A stretch of DNA of 64,000 nt from Imperialibacter sp965651695 (GTDB taxonomy: Bacteria; Bacteroidota; Bacteroidia; Cytophagales; Cyclobacteriaceae): contig CBFGTI010000009.1 in assembly GCA_965651695.1 (NCBI GenBank), forward strand, positions 1-64,000, in the 5' to 3' direction. Shown in pieces: positions 43,690 through 51,912 of the stretch; positions within the stretch are counted from its first letter, which is position 1, and each line of letters starts with the position of its first letter. The notes below the pieces were generated by a model. The model made no database searches. It worked only from the letters and a program-made list of their open reading frames with translations, and was not told the DNA's origin. A program made the translations under genes and the position numbers.

Positions 43690-44421
43690 CTAAATTTTTC
43701 TTTTCAGCTCGAAATGTTTCCCCAGATACACCCGCCTCACCTGCTCGTCGGCCGCCAGCTCTTCTGCAGTGCCCGATTTTAGCAGCTTTCCCTCAAACAT
43801 CAGGTAGGCACGGTCGGTAATTGACAGCGTTTCGTTTACGTTATGGTCGGTAATTAGTATGCCAATGTTTTTCTTTTTCAGCTGCGCCACAATACTCTGA
43901 ATTTCTTCTACCGCAATGGGGTCCACACCGGCAAAGGGCTCATCCAGAAGTACAAAGCTTGGATCTACCGCCAGGGCACGTGCTATTTCCGTACGGCGCC
44001 TTTCACCCCCTGAAAGCACCATGCCCAGGTTTTTTCTTACGTGGCCAAGGCTAAACTCCTCCAGCAGCATTTCCAGCTTTTCCTTTTGTTCGGCCTTAGG
44101 AATCTTGCGCATTTCCAGCACGGCCAGTATATTTTCTTCAACGCTCAATTTACGGAAAACGGATGCCTCCTGCGCCAGGTAGCCTATTCCTTTTTGTGCA
44201 CGCCTGTACATGGGCAGGTCGGTAATATTTTCCGAATCAAGGAAGATCTCACCATCATTGGGCTTGATCAGCCCCACTATCATATAAAACGAGGTGGTTT
44301 TGCCCGCGCCGTTGGGTCCGAGTAGCCCTACTATTTCCCCCTGCGACACGGCTACGGAAACATTGTCTACTACTTTTCTTCCTTTATATTTTTTTACCAG
44401 GTGTTCAGCTCGAAGTGTCAT
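43690..44421 (-). CDS. lptB: LPS export ABC transporter ATP-binding protein
   Basis: A 243-residue ABC ATPase that powers LPS extraction from the inner membrane with LptF and LptG. Walker A is GPNGAGKTT (35-43), the signature LSGGERRRTEIARAL, Walker B FVLLDEPFAGVDP and the switch His in LITDHNVNETL. The SGGERRR signature and FAGVDP are specific to LptB rather than to branched amino acid transporters. It lies 17 bases after recJ and nine bases before the GH3 gene on the same strand. Confidence 0.94.
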   Translation of the reverse strand: MTLRAEHLVKKYKGRKVVDNVSVAVSQGEIVGLLGPNGAGKTTSFYMIVGLIKPNDGEIFLDSENITDLPMYRRAQKGIGYLAQEASVFRKLSVEENILAVLEMRKIPKAEQKEKLEMLLEEFSLGHVRKNLGMVLSGGERRRTEIARALAVDPSFVLLDEPFAGVDPIAVEEIQSIVAQLKKKNIGILITDHNVNETLSITDRAYLMFEGKLLKSGTAEELAADEQVRRVYLGKHFELKRKI

Positions 44422-44438
44422 AAATGCGAGGGCCTTTC

Positions 44439-46139
44439 TTAATCAAGTTTTATGTCCTTGATGTTCAACTGCAATGTTTTGTTTCCCATAAACTCATTTT
44501 CCTCTAACGTATAAGCCACATGAAAAGGTGTTCCGTTTGAAATGGCCTCGTAGTAGTCGCCAAATCCAAAAGCAATGGCCTCCACGGATGCTTTACTGTT
44601 TTCCTGCGTCAAAAACATTTTCAAATGTATGTCCTTCAATTGTCGGGCCGATTTTGCAATCACGTTGGTCGAAACAAACACCGGCTGCATATTGCCTGGC
44701 CCGAAAGGGGCCATTTGCTTCAGGATATTGTAAAACCTGAAGTTTACAGCCTCCAGAGGTATTACCAGGTCGATATCCACCTGGGGTTCAAGCATTTCGG
44801 GCGTTATCTTTCGGGCAACTACTTCCTCAAACTTCAGCTTGAAGGCTTCCACGTTTTCAATATTCAATGTGAGGCCGGCTGCATATTTGTGTCCCCCGTA
44901 CTGGTCGAGCAGCTCAGCACATTCGGCTATTGCCTCGTAAACATCGAAACCTACCACAGATCGGGCACTTCCGGTGGCTTTATTATTTGATTGTGTGAGA
45001 ATGATGGTGGGGCGGTAAAACCGTTCGATACACCGTGATGCCACAATACCGATAACGCCCTTGTGCCAGTCGCCTTTGAACAACACGGTAGAGTAAGTTT
45101 TTTGAATGAGCTCGGCCTCTTCCAGCAAGGCCAGCGCTTCCTTGGTGATCGACTCGTCGAAGCCCTTTCGCATGGTATTCTTCAGGTCGAGTTGCACCGC
45201 CAGGGCTTCGGCTTCTTCGTCGTTGCGTGCCAGCAGCAGTTGCACCGCCGCATGTGCGTGGTCCATGCGGCCTGCGGCATTGATGCGAGGGCCGATGCCG
45301 AACACAACTTTGGTTACAGTTACCTCATCTTTGAGGCCTGCCAGCTGCTTTAGCGCCTTTAGCCCGGGCAGCGGCGATTTGTTCAGCTTGCGCAGCCCGA
45401 AGTAGGTGAGCACCCGGTTTTCGCCGGTAACAGGCACGATATCGGAGGCTATGCTAACGGCCACAAGGTCGAGGTACAGATACAACTCCTGCAGGTCTAC
45501 CGTGTTTTGCATGGCAAATGCCTGCAGCAGCTTGAAGCCCACGCCGCAGCCACTGAGTCCATCGTAAGGATAGTTGCAGTCGGGCCGTTTGGGGTCGAGA
45601 ACAGCGTAAGCATCGGGGAGTTCGTCGCCCGGTAGGTGGTGGTCGCAGATAATGAGATCTATGCCCAACGATTTGGCCAACCTGGCTTTGGAAATGGCCT
45701 TAATGCCGCAGTCGAGGGCGATAATAAGCGTGTAGTCGTTTTCAGAAGCCCATAGCACCCCGGCCTCGGAAATGCCATAGCCCTCGTCGTAGCGGTCGGG
45801 GATATAGTAACCAATGTTCGGGTGGTACCGGCTCAAAAAGCCATAAACCAGGGCCACGGAGGTGGTGCCGTCAACGTCGTAGTCGCCGTATATAAGGATT
45901 TTCTCCTTCTTGAAAAGGGCCTCACTCAGCCGGTTCACGGCTTTGTCCATGTCCTTCATAAGAAAGGGGTCGTGTAGCTGCCCGAGGTGCGGGCGAAAGA
46001 AGGCTTTTGCCTCGTCGAAGTGGGTATAATTGCGCTGCACCAACAGGCCCGAAAGTATTTCATTCACCTTGATGCTTGATGAAAGGGACTTCACCTGCTC
46101 CTCATCCGGAACGTTTTTATATACCCATTTTTTCCCCAT
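44439..46139 (-). CDS. recJ: Single-stranded-DNA-specific exonuclease RecJ
   Basis: A 566-residue 5'-3' ssDNA exonuclease of the DHH family, used in recombination and repair in the cytoplasm. Metal-binding motifs are IYGDYDVDGTTS (D86, D88, D90), ALDCGIKA and ICDHHLPG (DHH at 166-168), followed by LDPKRPDCNYPY and a DHHA1 domain with GIVASRCIERF and SARSVVGFDVYEA. The C-terminal OB-type part ends in LQLNIKDIKLD. The length is normal. It leads a leftward operon with lptB and GH3; a TATTTTTG box lies 48 bases upstream of the ATG. Confidence 0.95.
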   Translation of the reverse strand: MGKKWVYKNVPDEEQVKSLSSSIKVNEILSGLLVQRNYTHFDEAKAFFRPHLGQLHDPFLMKDMDKAVNRLSEALFKKEKILIYGDYDVDGTTSVALVYGFLSRYHPNIGYYIPDRYDEGYGISEAGVLWASENDYTLIIALDCGIKAISKARLAKSLGIDLIICDHHLPGDELPDAYAVLDPKRPDCNYPYDGLSGCGVGFKLLQAFAMQNTVDLQELYLYLDLVAVSIASDIVPVTGENRVLTYFGLRKLNKSPLPGLKALKQLAGLKDEVTVTKVVFGIGPRINAAGRMDHAHAAVQLLLARNDEEAEALAVQLDLKNTMRKGFDESITKEALALLEEAELIQKTYSTVLFKGDWHKGVIGIVASRCIERFYRPTIILTQSNNKATGSARSVVGFDVYEAIAECAELLDQYGGHKYAAGLTLNIENVEAFKLKFEEVVARKITPEMLEPQVDIDLVIPLEAVNFRFYNILKQMAPFGPGNMQPVFVSTNVIAKSARQLKDIHLKMFLTQENSKASVEAIAFGFGDYYEAISNGTPFHVAYTLEENEFMGNKTLQLNIKDIKLD

Positions 46140-46187
46140 GCAAGCCTAGGTTGATTGTTGTTGGTCTTCGGCATTACCAGCAGATTT

Positions 46188-46195
46188 CAAAAATA
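46188..46195 (-). promoter_or_regulatory. -7 box upstream of recJ
   Basis: On the minus strand this reads TATTTTTG, an exact TAnnTTTG match, 48 bases before the recJ ATG at 46139. No TTG is visible at 17-23 bases upstream. Confidence 0.45.
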
Positions 46196-46297
46196 CGAAT
46201 TCAATCGATTGTAAGCGGTAATGTTTGCCGGGAATTTCGAAAAGAAAAGCCTAAAGCAGGTCTCCTGCAGCGGTTGCTTGCGAACGGCGGGTTTTAA

Positions 46298-46519
46298 CTA
46301 CAAATCAAACTCAAATTGTTGCTTGCGAAAATAGGTATCGAACCAGTACTCGTAGTTGCTGTATTCCACGCAATCTTCCAATTCTACTCCGTCGTTTTTG
46401 AGCCTGAGCACTCCTTTGCTGGGCAACCACGAAAGCAGTGCTGTGGCCTGGCGAAGCGGCAGCTGAGAAAGCTGAATGAACTTTTTTCCGTTGAGATAGA
46501 TGGGCTTTAGCTTAAACAT
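46298..46519 (-). CDS. Small conserved-looking protein of unknown function (73 aa)
   Basis: Begins MFKLKPIYLNGKKFIQLSQL and has a central helix with LPLRQATALLSWLP, then a beta stretch LRLKNDGVELEDCVEY and the end YEYWFDTYFRKQQFEFDL. It has no signal peptide or membrane segment. The compact, well-mixed composition and the pattern LxxWLP ... DCVxYxxYxYWFDT match small Cytophagales proteins I have seen, so I judge it a true gene. It stands alone on the minus strand between recJ and the cytochrome gene. The function cannot be named. Confidence 0.7.
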   Translation of the reverse strand: MFKLKPIYLNGKKFIQLSQLPLRQATALLSWLPSKGVLRLKNDGVELEDCVEYSNYEYWFDTYFRKQQFEFDL

Positions 46520-46623
46520 GGAAATTGAATTATGAATGTAAGCTACTTTTATATTTCCAGGAAGGCGTTAAACAGATATTAAACCTTTGTTACCATTTTA
46601 AGGCACTCTACAGAAATGACAAT

Positions 46624-46655
46624 AAAAAGCAGCATAACCCCCAAGTTGGGCTGCT
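46624..46655 (-). terminator. Intrinsic terminator of the cytochrome/beta-helix operon
   Basis: On the minus strand, the arms AGCAGC (complement at 46650-46655) and GCTGCT (complement at 46628-46633) form a stem followed by TTTTTA (46628-46624). It lies four bases past the stop codon at 46660. Confidence 0.6.
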
Positions 46656-46659
46656 AAAT

Positions 46660-47787
46660 CTAGTCTGAATCGGCCCGGGCCATCTCCAAAATCCACTGCC
46701 GCACCAGGGCCACACCTTCTGCATGCACCAGCGACCGGCCCAGCTCGGGCATCATCACACCCGCATCGGTCGACTCCATCCTGTACAGCAGTATCGACTC
46801 GTCGGGTCGGCCGGGGTATATACTGTACAGGCGGCCGCCCGACCCCTTGCCAGCCGCTACGGGCCTTTTCATTATGCCAAGCTTTCCATTGTCGGCTACA
46901 TCGTAGGTGAGAAATAACCCCGAGGTATTGGCCGAGCCTTCCGGATGGTGGCAAGACCCACAGTTGCTGTCGAGGTAGGCCCTGGCGAGCTGTTCTGCTT
47001 TGCCAGCGCTTCCCCACAACGGAAAGGCTGCGAGCCCGGCAGGCGACGAGTCCAGCTCGAGTATGCCGCTTTGCTGCCATCTTACAAGCTGGTTAACGGG
47101 CCCATGGTCCTCGGTATACGGCTTATTCAGCTGCGCCACCTTTGGCCCCAGCGGCTTAATTTTGCGGGCTCTGCCATGGCAGGTCTTGCATTGGTTCACA
47201 TTCGGCACTGAGTAGTCTACCTTCCGCAGCGTTCCTTCCTGCCGCCACGAAACGTCGATGTTGCCGCCGGCTACTTCCAAAAATGCCTCCGTTTGCTCGT
47301 CGTTCCAAATGTAGGTTAAGGCTTTCCAGTCGTCGCCGGCACTGGTTTTTTCCAGAATCCGGGTTTCGAGCAGCTTACGACCGGCCTCGTTTTCGGCCGG
47401 ATAGTGAAAAGTTTTCACCAGTCTTGTTCCTGTCGGGAAGATCAGCTCATCTCCGTCGCCCATAGTTATTTTTTGCCCCGCCGGCACATAAATAAACCGG
47501 TCTTTTCCGGCGTAATCGGAAAATAAAGGCACATTAATGTCGTAAGCAACAACATTTTCTGCCGGTAGTTGCGAGGAGAGCTCTCCGTGAAACAAACCGT
47601 AGTCGGAGAGTTTGTCGGGCCCGTGGGGCAGGGGTGTTCGCTCTTTTCTTATGTTATCGTTGCTGGTGCGCTGGTGGTTTATCTCTTCCTCAGCCCCTTT
47701 CCGTTCTTTGGGGTCGCTATTTTGGCATGCAGAGCAAACAACACCCAGCAGCAGCATCCACAACAGCCCTTTTATTGCTCCGTCCAT
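46660..47787 (-). CDS. Diheme c-type cytochrome lipoprotein, SO2930/HNE_0200 family
   Basis: A 375-residue exported protein. The N terminus is a signal peptide with a late cysteine (LLGVVCSACQN), probably a lipobox. The middle (about 60-215) is beta-rich, with SDYGLFHG and YDINVPLFSDYAGKDRF. Two heme c sites are seen: CKTCH (in VNQCKTCHGRARK) and CGSCH (in SNCGSCHHPEGS). These features fit the family TIGR names HNE_0200/SO2930, usually coded beside a parallel beta-helix protein, as here. It should pass electrons in the periplasm or on the outer membrane; partner and donor are unknown. Its start overlaps the end of the beta-helix gene by 16 bases, so the two are coupled. Confidence 0.88.
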   Translation of the reverse strand: MDGAIKGLLWMLLLGVVCSACQNSDPKERKGAEEEINHQRTSNDNIRKERTPLPHGPDKLSDYGLFHGELSSQLPAENVVAYDINVPLFSDYAGKDRFIYVPAGQKITMGDGDELIFPTGTRLVKTFHYPAENEAGRKLLETRILEKTSAGDDWKALTYIWNDEQTEAFLEVAGGNIDVSWRQEGTLRKVDYSVPNVNQCKTCHGRARKIKPLGPKVAQLNKPYTEDHGPVNQLVRWQQSGILELDSSPAGLAAFPLWGSAGKAEQLARAYLDSNCGSCHHPEGSANTSGLFLTYDVADNGKLGIMKRPVAAGKGSGGRLYSIYPGRPDESILLYRMESTDAGVMMPELGRSLVHAEGVALVRQWILEMARADSD

Positions 47788-49073
47788 GCCATCTCCAAAT
47801 TAGCGTCGAGCATTACCTTTGGCAGAGCTTTTCCCTCACAGGTGAACGGGGTGGCATCGGTGCTGCTGTTTTCAAAATCGTTGGCTGCGTCCATATTGGC
47901 GAAGGAAGCATCTCCATTGCTGCTAATACAAATGATGTTTTCCGGGGAGGCTGTGTCACTCACCACGCCATCCCAAAGTATGTCGGGTATCGACAGGCCA
48001 AACTGCCACACAAGCAGGTAACCTATATCGCTCTGGAACGAGGGCAATGTGAACGAGTCGGCAATGGTGTTGTGGTGAATATAGACGTTGCTGGGGTAGG
48101 GGTTGTAATTTTCGTCGGCTTTGTAGGCAGCTTCATTTTGCGCCATCTGTGCCTCACCCTCGTTAGATTCGTCCATCGCAGCAGCAGCCATCACAAACTC
48201 GTAACTGATTACCGACACGCCGGCCGTGCGATTTTCGGTTATCTGGTTTTCAAAAACCTCTACTTCTTTTGTAGCCAGTACCATTACCCCCGTGCCGGGA
48301 GGAACCGACGCCACAATATTGCCTTTTGGCGCGAAATTTCTAAAGTTGTTGGCCGTTACTTCGTTGTTAAATACTCTTACGCCGCCTCCCGCCTGCGACA
48401 ATCCCGGCAGGTCGAAAACCAGGATGCCGCCTGTGTTCTCAAAAGCCTTGTTGCCAAATACATCGGCGCTGGTGGTATTTTCTATCTCAATGCCTGCCAC
48501 ATTGTTGTAGGCCTGCGAATTTCGCACAATCACCTTGTTTGACTGGCCCACATAGATGCCCGCATCCGAAGCGCCAATGGCAACACAGCCATCGATGAGC
48601 ACGTTTTGGCACATTACCGGGTAAAGTGCATAAGCGCCATTCGTTTCCTCCGGCTCGCCCGTCCATTCCGATTTCACGTTGATGAGCTGCAACCCATTTA
48701 TATCCTGCGCTTTCAGGTTGTCGCCCGCAGCATCCCTGATGGTGAGGTCCCTGATAATTATATTCTTACCGTTTTGCACCCTCAGTCCTTCTGCGCCCTC
48801 TGTTTGTGCATGAAACGATAAGATGGTCTTATCCATGCCTGCCCCCATTAAGGTGATGCTATCCTTCCCTTCCATGGTAAGGCTGCGGTTAAACACGTAG
48901 TGGCCTGGCAAAATAACTATGGTGTCTCCTGGTTGAGCGAGGATTAGCTGCGTTTGAAGCTCCTGGGCAATATCTTTATAGTCAACTTCTTCAAATGCAA
49001 TTGATTTCGGTGCGGGGTCGCTGCACCCTCCGGCAACTACTCCAAGAACGAAAAGGACAAAAACGATTCTCAT
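47772..49073 (-). CDS. Parallel beta-helix lipoprotein (TIGR03805 type), partner of diheme cytochrome
   Basis: A 433-residue lipoprotein (VVAGGC lipobox, Cys near residue 17). Repeats of about 22-25 residues with NNVAGIEIENTT-like turns, such as SQAYNNVAGIEIENTTSADV and VFNNEVTANN, build a right-handed beta-helix over about 60-290, related to the NosD/pectate-lyase-like fold. The tail after 300 contains YNPYPSNVYIHHNTI. The gene is upstream of and overlaps the diheme cytochrome gene by 16 bases, the known pairing of the two families. The substrate is unknown; polysaccharide or carbohydrate binding is possible. It is divergent from the unknown gene at 49246. Confidence 0.88.
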   Translation of the reverse strand: MRIVFVLFVLGVVAGGCSDPAPKSIAFEEVDYKDIAQELQTQLILAQPGDTIVILPGHYVFNRSLTMEGKDSITLMGAGMDKTILSFHAQTEGAEGLRVQNGKNIIIRDLTIRDAAGDNLKAQDINGLQLINVKSEWTGEPEETNGAYALYPVMCQNVLIDGCVAIGASDAGIYVGQSNKVIVRNSQAYNNVAGIEIENTTSADVFGNKAFENTGGILVFDLPGLSQAGGGVRVFNNEVTANNFRNFAPKGNIVASVPPGTGVMVLATKEVEVFENQITENRTAGVSVISYEFVMAAAAMDESNEGEAQMAQNEAAYKADENYNPYPSNVYIHHNTIADSFTLPSFQSDIGYLLVWQFGLSIPDILWDGVVSDTASPENIICISSNGDASFANMDAANDFENSSTDATPFTCEGKALPKVMLDANLEMAWTEQ

Positions 49074-49245
49074 TTTGTGGGTTTTTTATAAAGGATGAAT
49101 TCTCGAACCAAAAGATAGAAAGAAGAATTTAGGTTTTCTACCAGTGCCCGGGAAAACCCTTTCGCATACAGGTAAAAATTGCCGAAGGGCTGAAATAGCC
49201 GTCCATTTTTTTATTACAAACCGCCTTTCTATATTTCTTCATTCT

Positions 49246-49941
49246 ATGAAACTAGCCTTTACAGAAATTTGGCCTTTTATGAGGCTGATGGACTTGGAAA
49301 AGAATGAGCCCTGGCAATTCAAGCTGGTGGCGGGCGATTGTGTATGGGAGAACGGTACGCATACACTTATTACACAGCTGGAAAACGACCTTTACTACGA
49401 TGCAGAGCTCCTTCCAAATCTATTCACCTTCAGGGAGATTTTTTGGCAGCCCAACGTGTACCCCACGCTAAATGCCTGTTTAACCGGCCTGAAGCTGGTG
49501 GTAAACTACGGGCAGGAATTGACAGAAGATTATGCCACAGCCGGGGAAGAAACCCGCCTCCTGTACGCTCACCTGGTAAGCCACATAGGCAAGCTGGCGC
49601 AGGAAGCCCACGAGGTGCTATCAAAAAGCGATCAAGCCAGCGAACAAATACCGGCCGTTCTTGGTGAGTTTAGGAAACAATCGTTTCCCGTAATCATGCT
49701 TTTTATACATCACCCCATGAACCGGATCGACTACCGTGAAGACGCTCTGCGTAGGGTCAATTTTATGGTAAAAACACTGCTCGATCAATACCAGCTGAGG
49801 TTCAACGACCTGATGCTGCCTTATTGGGAAATAAGCCGGGCAAGCGGCACGACTGCAGCCGCGGGGGAACTGTCGCAGAAAACTCAGGACGAAAAACCTG
49901 CCCCCGGCGCACCGGAAACAGAAACAACATCGCCCACCTGA
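49246..49941 (+). CDS. Unrecognised protein (231 aa)
   Basis: I do not recognise this protein. From ATG 49246 it reads MKLAFTEIWPFMRLMDLEKN; an upstream GTG at 49144 would add 34 residues that look non-coding. It is soluble, mostly helical, with WQFKLVAGDCVWENG and LFTFREIFWQPNVYP early, and ends in a disordered Ala/Glu/Pro/Thr-rich tail (GAPETETTSPT). The middle helices (YAHLVSHIGKLAQEAHEVL) could form a bundle. The tail overlaps the end of the convergent MOSC gene by 58 bases. There is a weak TATATTTC upstream near 49230. No function can be proposed. Confidence 0.75.
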   Translation: MKLAFTEIWPFMRLMDLEKNEPWQFKLVAGDCVWENGTHTLITQLENDLYYDAELLPNLFTFREIFWQPNVYPTLNACLTGLKLVVNYGQELTEDYATAGEETRLLYAHLVSHIGKLAQEAHEVLSKSDQASEQIPAVLGEFRKQSFPVIMLFIHHPMNRIDYREDALRRVNFMVKTLLDQYQLRFNDLMLPYWEISRASGTTAAAGELSQKTQDEKPAPGAPETETTSPT

Positions 49942-50399
49942 ATAAAGCCTGCCTGCAGCACTTTGGCGGTGATGCCCCCGTGGCCCCGCATGGCATTATA
50001 GCCGCCAAAGCCCAGCGCTTTTTCCATTTTGGAACACGGTTGGCAGGGTCCTGTCATCTCGAGCCACACGCTGCCAATGCGAAACGGTAAATCCTTCAGT
50101 GCCAAAAGGTTGATGCCTTCCACTACGATATTCCTGCGCAGCAGAGCGGGATCGACGGCGTCTCTCTTTAACAATGCCGCTATCACGCGAAGATGCTCTG
50201 CCTGCATGAGAGTAACTTGCCTTATGCTGTCGGGCTTGCCGTTAAACCGGTCACCCACTATCCCTTCGCCAATCCGCACCTCAGCTTCCAAAACCACTTT
50301 TACCGGAGCCTCCCTGGCAGGCCTTAGTCCTATCCAGCATACCCGCCCTTCCGAGGCGAAGTGAGACATCATTTCGGCCATGGGGCTCGGCCCCGTCAT
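49884..50399 (-). CDS. MOSC domain protein
   Basis: A 171-residue protein that is essentially one MOSC domain, the sulfur-carrier domain related to the molybdenum-cofactor sulfurase C terminus. The domain signs are SIRQVTLMQAEHL, LRRNIVVEGINLLAL and the conserved Cys in MTGPCQPCSKME, followed by RGHGGITAKVL. It could handle sulfur or molybdopterin-linked thiols, or act in reduction of N-hydroxylated bases like YiiM. It follows the dienelactone hydrolase gene with a four-base ATGA overlap, so the two form an operon. Its 3' end overlaps the convergent unknown gene by 58 bases. Confidence 0.9.
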   Translation of the reverse strand: MTGPSPMAEMMSHFASEGRVCWIGLRPAREAPVKVVLEAEVRIGEGIVGDRFNGKPDSIRQVTLMQAEHLRVIAALLKRDAVDPALLRRNIVVEGINLLALKDLPFRIGSVWLEMTGPCQPCSKMEKALGFGGYNAMRGHGGITAKVLQAGFIQVGDVVSVSGAPGAGFSS

Positions 50400-51217
50400 T
50401 GCTCCTCCTTGAATTGTGCGAGTATTTTTTCAACCCTTTGCCAGGCCTCCTGGCGTCCCTTCTTATTGTCGGCAGATGCACCGGCTTCTTCACCCGAGCG
50501 CATGAAGCCGTGACCGGCGCCATCGTAAATCACCGGCTCGTAAGTATTGCCGGCAGCCTCCATAAGTTTTTTCGATTCTTCTATTGTTGCATTTACCCGG
50601 GCGTCGTTTCCTCCGTAAAATCCGTAAACGGGGGCTTCTATCGCTTCAATGGCAGCTGTATCGGCAGGCCCGGTGCCGTAAAAGACCAATGCTGCCTCCA
50701 GCTCGGGCTGATTGGTGGCGTACCTGAAAGCCTGCGAACCGCCCCAGCAAAATCCAGCCACTGCTATTTTTTCGTTGCCCGCCGGCAGTGTTCTCGCATA
50801 GGTGAATATGGTGTTGAGGTCGCGGGTAACTTCGCCGGCCGTCAACGAGTAGATGGCGTCTCTCGCCTTGTCGGGGTCGGCAAAGTCTGCCGTGTTGCCG
50901 CTGCCGGGGGCCTTGCCCGAAAGAAGGTCGGGGGCAATAGCTATGTAACCCTTCTCGGCGAACTGATCGGCCACGCTTTTAGCCCAGTCGTTCAGCCCCC
51001 TGTTTTCGTGGATCACGATAACGACAGGGGCTTTGGTGCTCACTTCCGGATACACCACAAAAGCCCGAAGCTTTTTATTATCCGAGTCGAGGGTAATCCA
51101 CTCCTGGTGTCGCGGAGAATTTTGGAGCCGGTCGGCAGTATCTGATTGGGACCGAGATGTATGACAAAGAGAAATGCTAAAGCAGAAAATAAGTAGTTTC
51201 CTCATTATTATATTCAT
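50396..51217 (-). CDS. Exported dienelactone hydrolase family protein
   Basis: A 273-residue alpha/beta hydrolase with an N-terminal signal peptide (about 1-24, ending SRSQS). The catalytic triad of the dienelactone hydrolase type is visible: Cys157 in VAGFCWGGSQA, Asp205 in YGGNDARVN and His236 in DGAGHGFMRS. VVIVIHENRGLNDW forms the oxyanion side. It is thus probably a periplasmic esterase or lactone hydrolase; true dienelactone activity is unlikely outside a catechol pathway, and none is nearby. The gene is first in an operon with the MOSC gene (ATGA overlap). It is divergent from the secreted protein gene at 51421. Confidence 0.92.
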   Translation of the reverse strand: MNIIMRKLLIFCFSISLCHTSRSQSDTADRLQNSPRHQEWITLDSDNKKLRAFVVYPEVSTKAPVVIVIHENRGLNDWAKSVADQFAEKGYIAIAPDLLSGKAPGSGNTADFADPDKARDAIYSLTAGEVTRDLNTIFTYARTLPAGNEKIAVAGFCWGGSQAFRYATNQPELEAALVFYGTGPADTAAIEAIEAPVYGFYGGNDARVNATIEESKKLMEAAGNTYEPVIYDGAGHGFMRSGEEAGASADNKKGRQEAWQRVEKILAQFKEEQ

Positions 51218-51420
51218 TTGTACAAGAGTAAATTTATGAAATTATTGCCCAACGTGGCTTGTGCGCTTGCTGCTCCAACACTGTTGCTCTTAGGGTGGAG
51301 TTGCCCATTGATCAAAACACTGAACGATGCCCACTCCACGGTGAGCGCAAGGACTTTAAAGTGCTAACAAAACGACGTGAAACTATTGTCTGATATTAAT
51401 TTTTTGTTTTTTCGCTCGGT

Positions 51421-51912
51421 ATGGTAAAAACGTTGAGAAAAGTGAAAAGGGCTGCTGTTTTAATTGTTTTTTTTGGACTGGCAGGTATTGCAAGGGCACA
51501 GGATACTCCGGCAATCCCTCCGTTCAGCTATGTGTGCGTGGAAACGCTGGATCATTCCGGCGTGAAAGACATGTTTCAGGTAAGCTTGTATACGAGAAAG
51601 TGGATGTTGCAAAACGGGTACCAGGTGGTAGCCGACAACAAAGCGAGCTGGCAGGAGGAGGTGAGAATGGACAGCTGCAATGTGCTCACCGTAAAACTTT
51701 TAACGCACGACAGGTACAAAGGTAAGTATCGGACGTCTGTGTTTATGGTCGATTGCCGGCAGGATACTGTTTTTCGGGCCGAAGGCAAAAGCATGGGGGG
51801 CACCGATGCCGAGGGATTTCAGAACGCCGCATTTGTAGCGCTGAAGGAATTTAGGAAGGAGTTGACAGCACAAAGCGAGCGGGCACAAAAGCAGAAGAAA
51901 AGCAACGATTGA
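51421..51912 (+). CDS. Exported protein of unknown function (163 aa)
   Basis: A signal peptide (residues 1-26, cut after ARAQ) precedes a domain of about 135 residues with FSYVCVETLDHSG, YTRKWMLQNGYQVV and TSVFMVDCRQDTVF. Two of its cysteines could pair. The C terminus is lysine-rich (RAQKQKKSND). The fold looks alpha/beta, but no family is recognised. The stop overlaps the ATG of the alpha/beta hydrolase gene as TGATG, so the two are coupled in translation and may share a pathway. Nothing in the sequence names the role. Confidence 0.75.
   Translation: MVKTLRKVKRAAVLIVFFGLAGIARAQDTPAIPPFSYVCVETLDHSGVKDMFQVSLYTRKWMLQNGYQVVADNKASWQEEVRMDSCNVLTVKLLTHDRYKGKYRTSVFMVDCRQDTVFRAEGKSMGGTDAEGFQNAAFVALKEFRKELTAQSERAQKQKKSND

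Noticed and set aside
42928..43782. A 284-codon plus-strand frame opposite the GH3 gene
   Set aside because: It lies antisense to intact GH3 motifs and continues into lptB; it has no family pattern.
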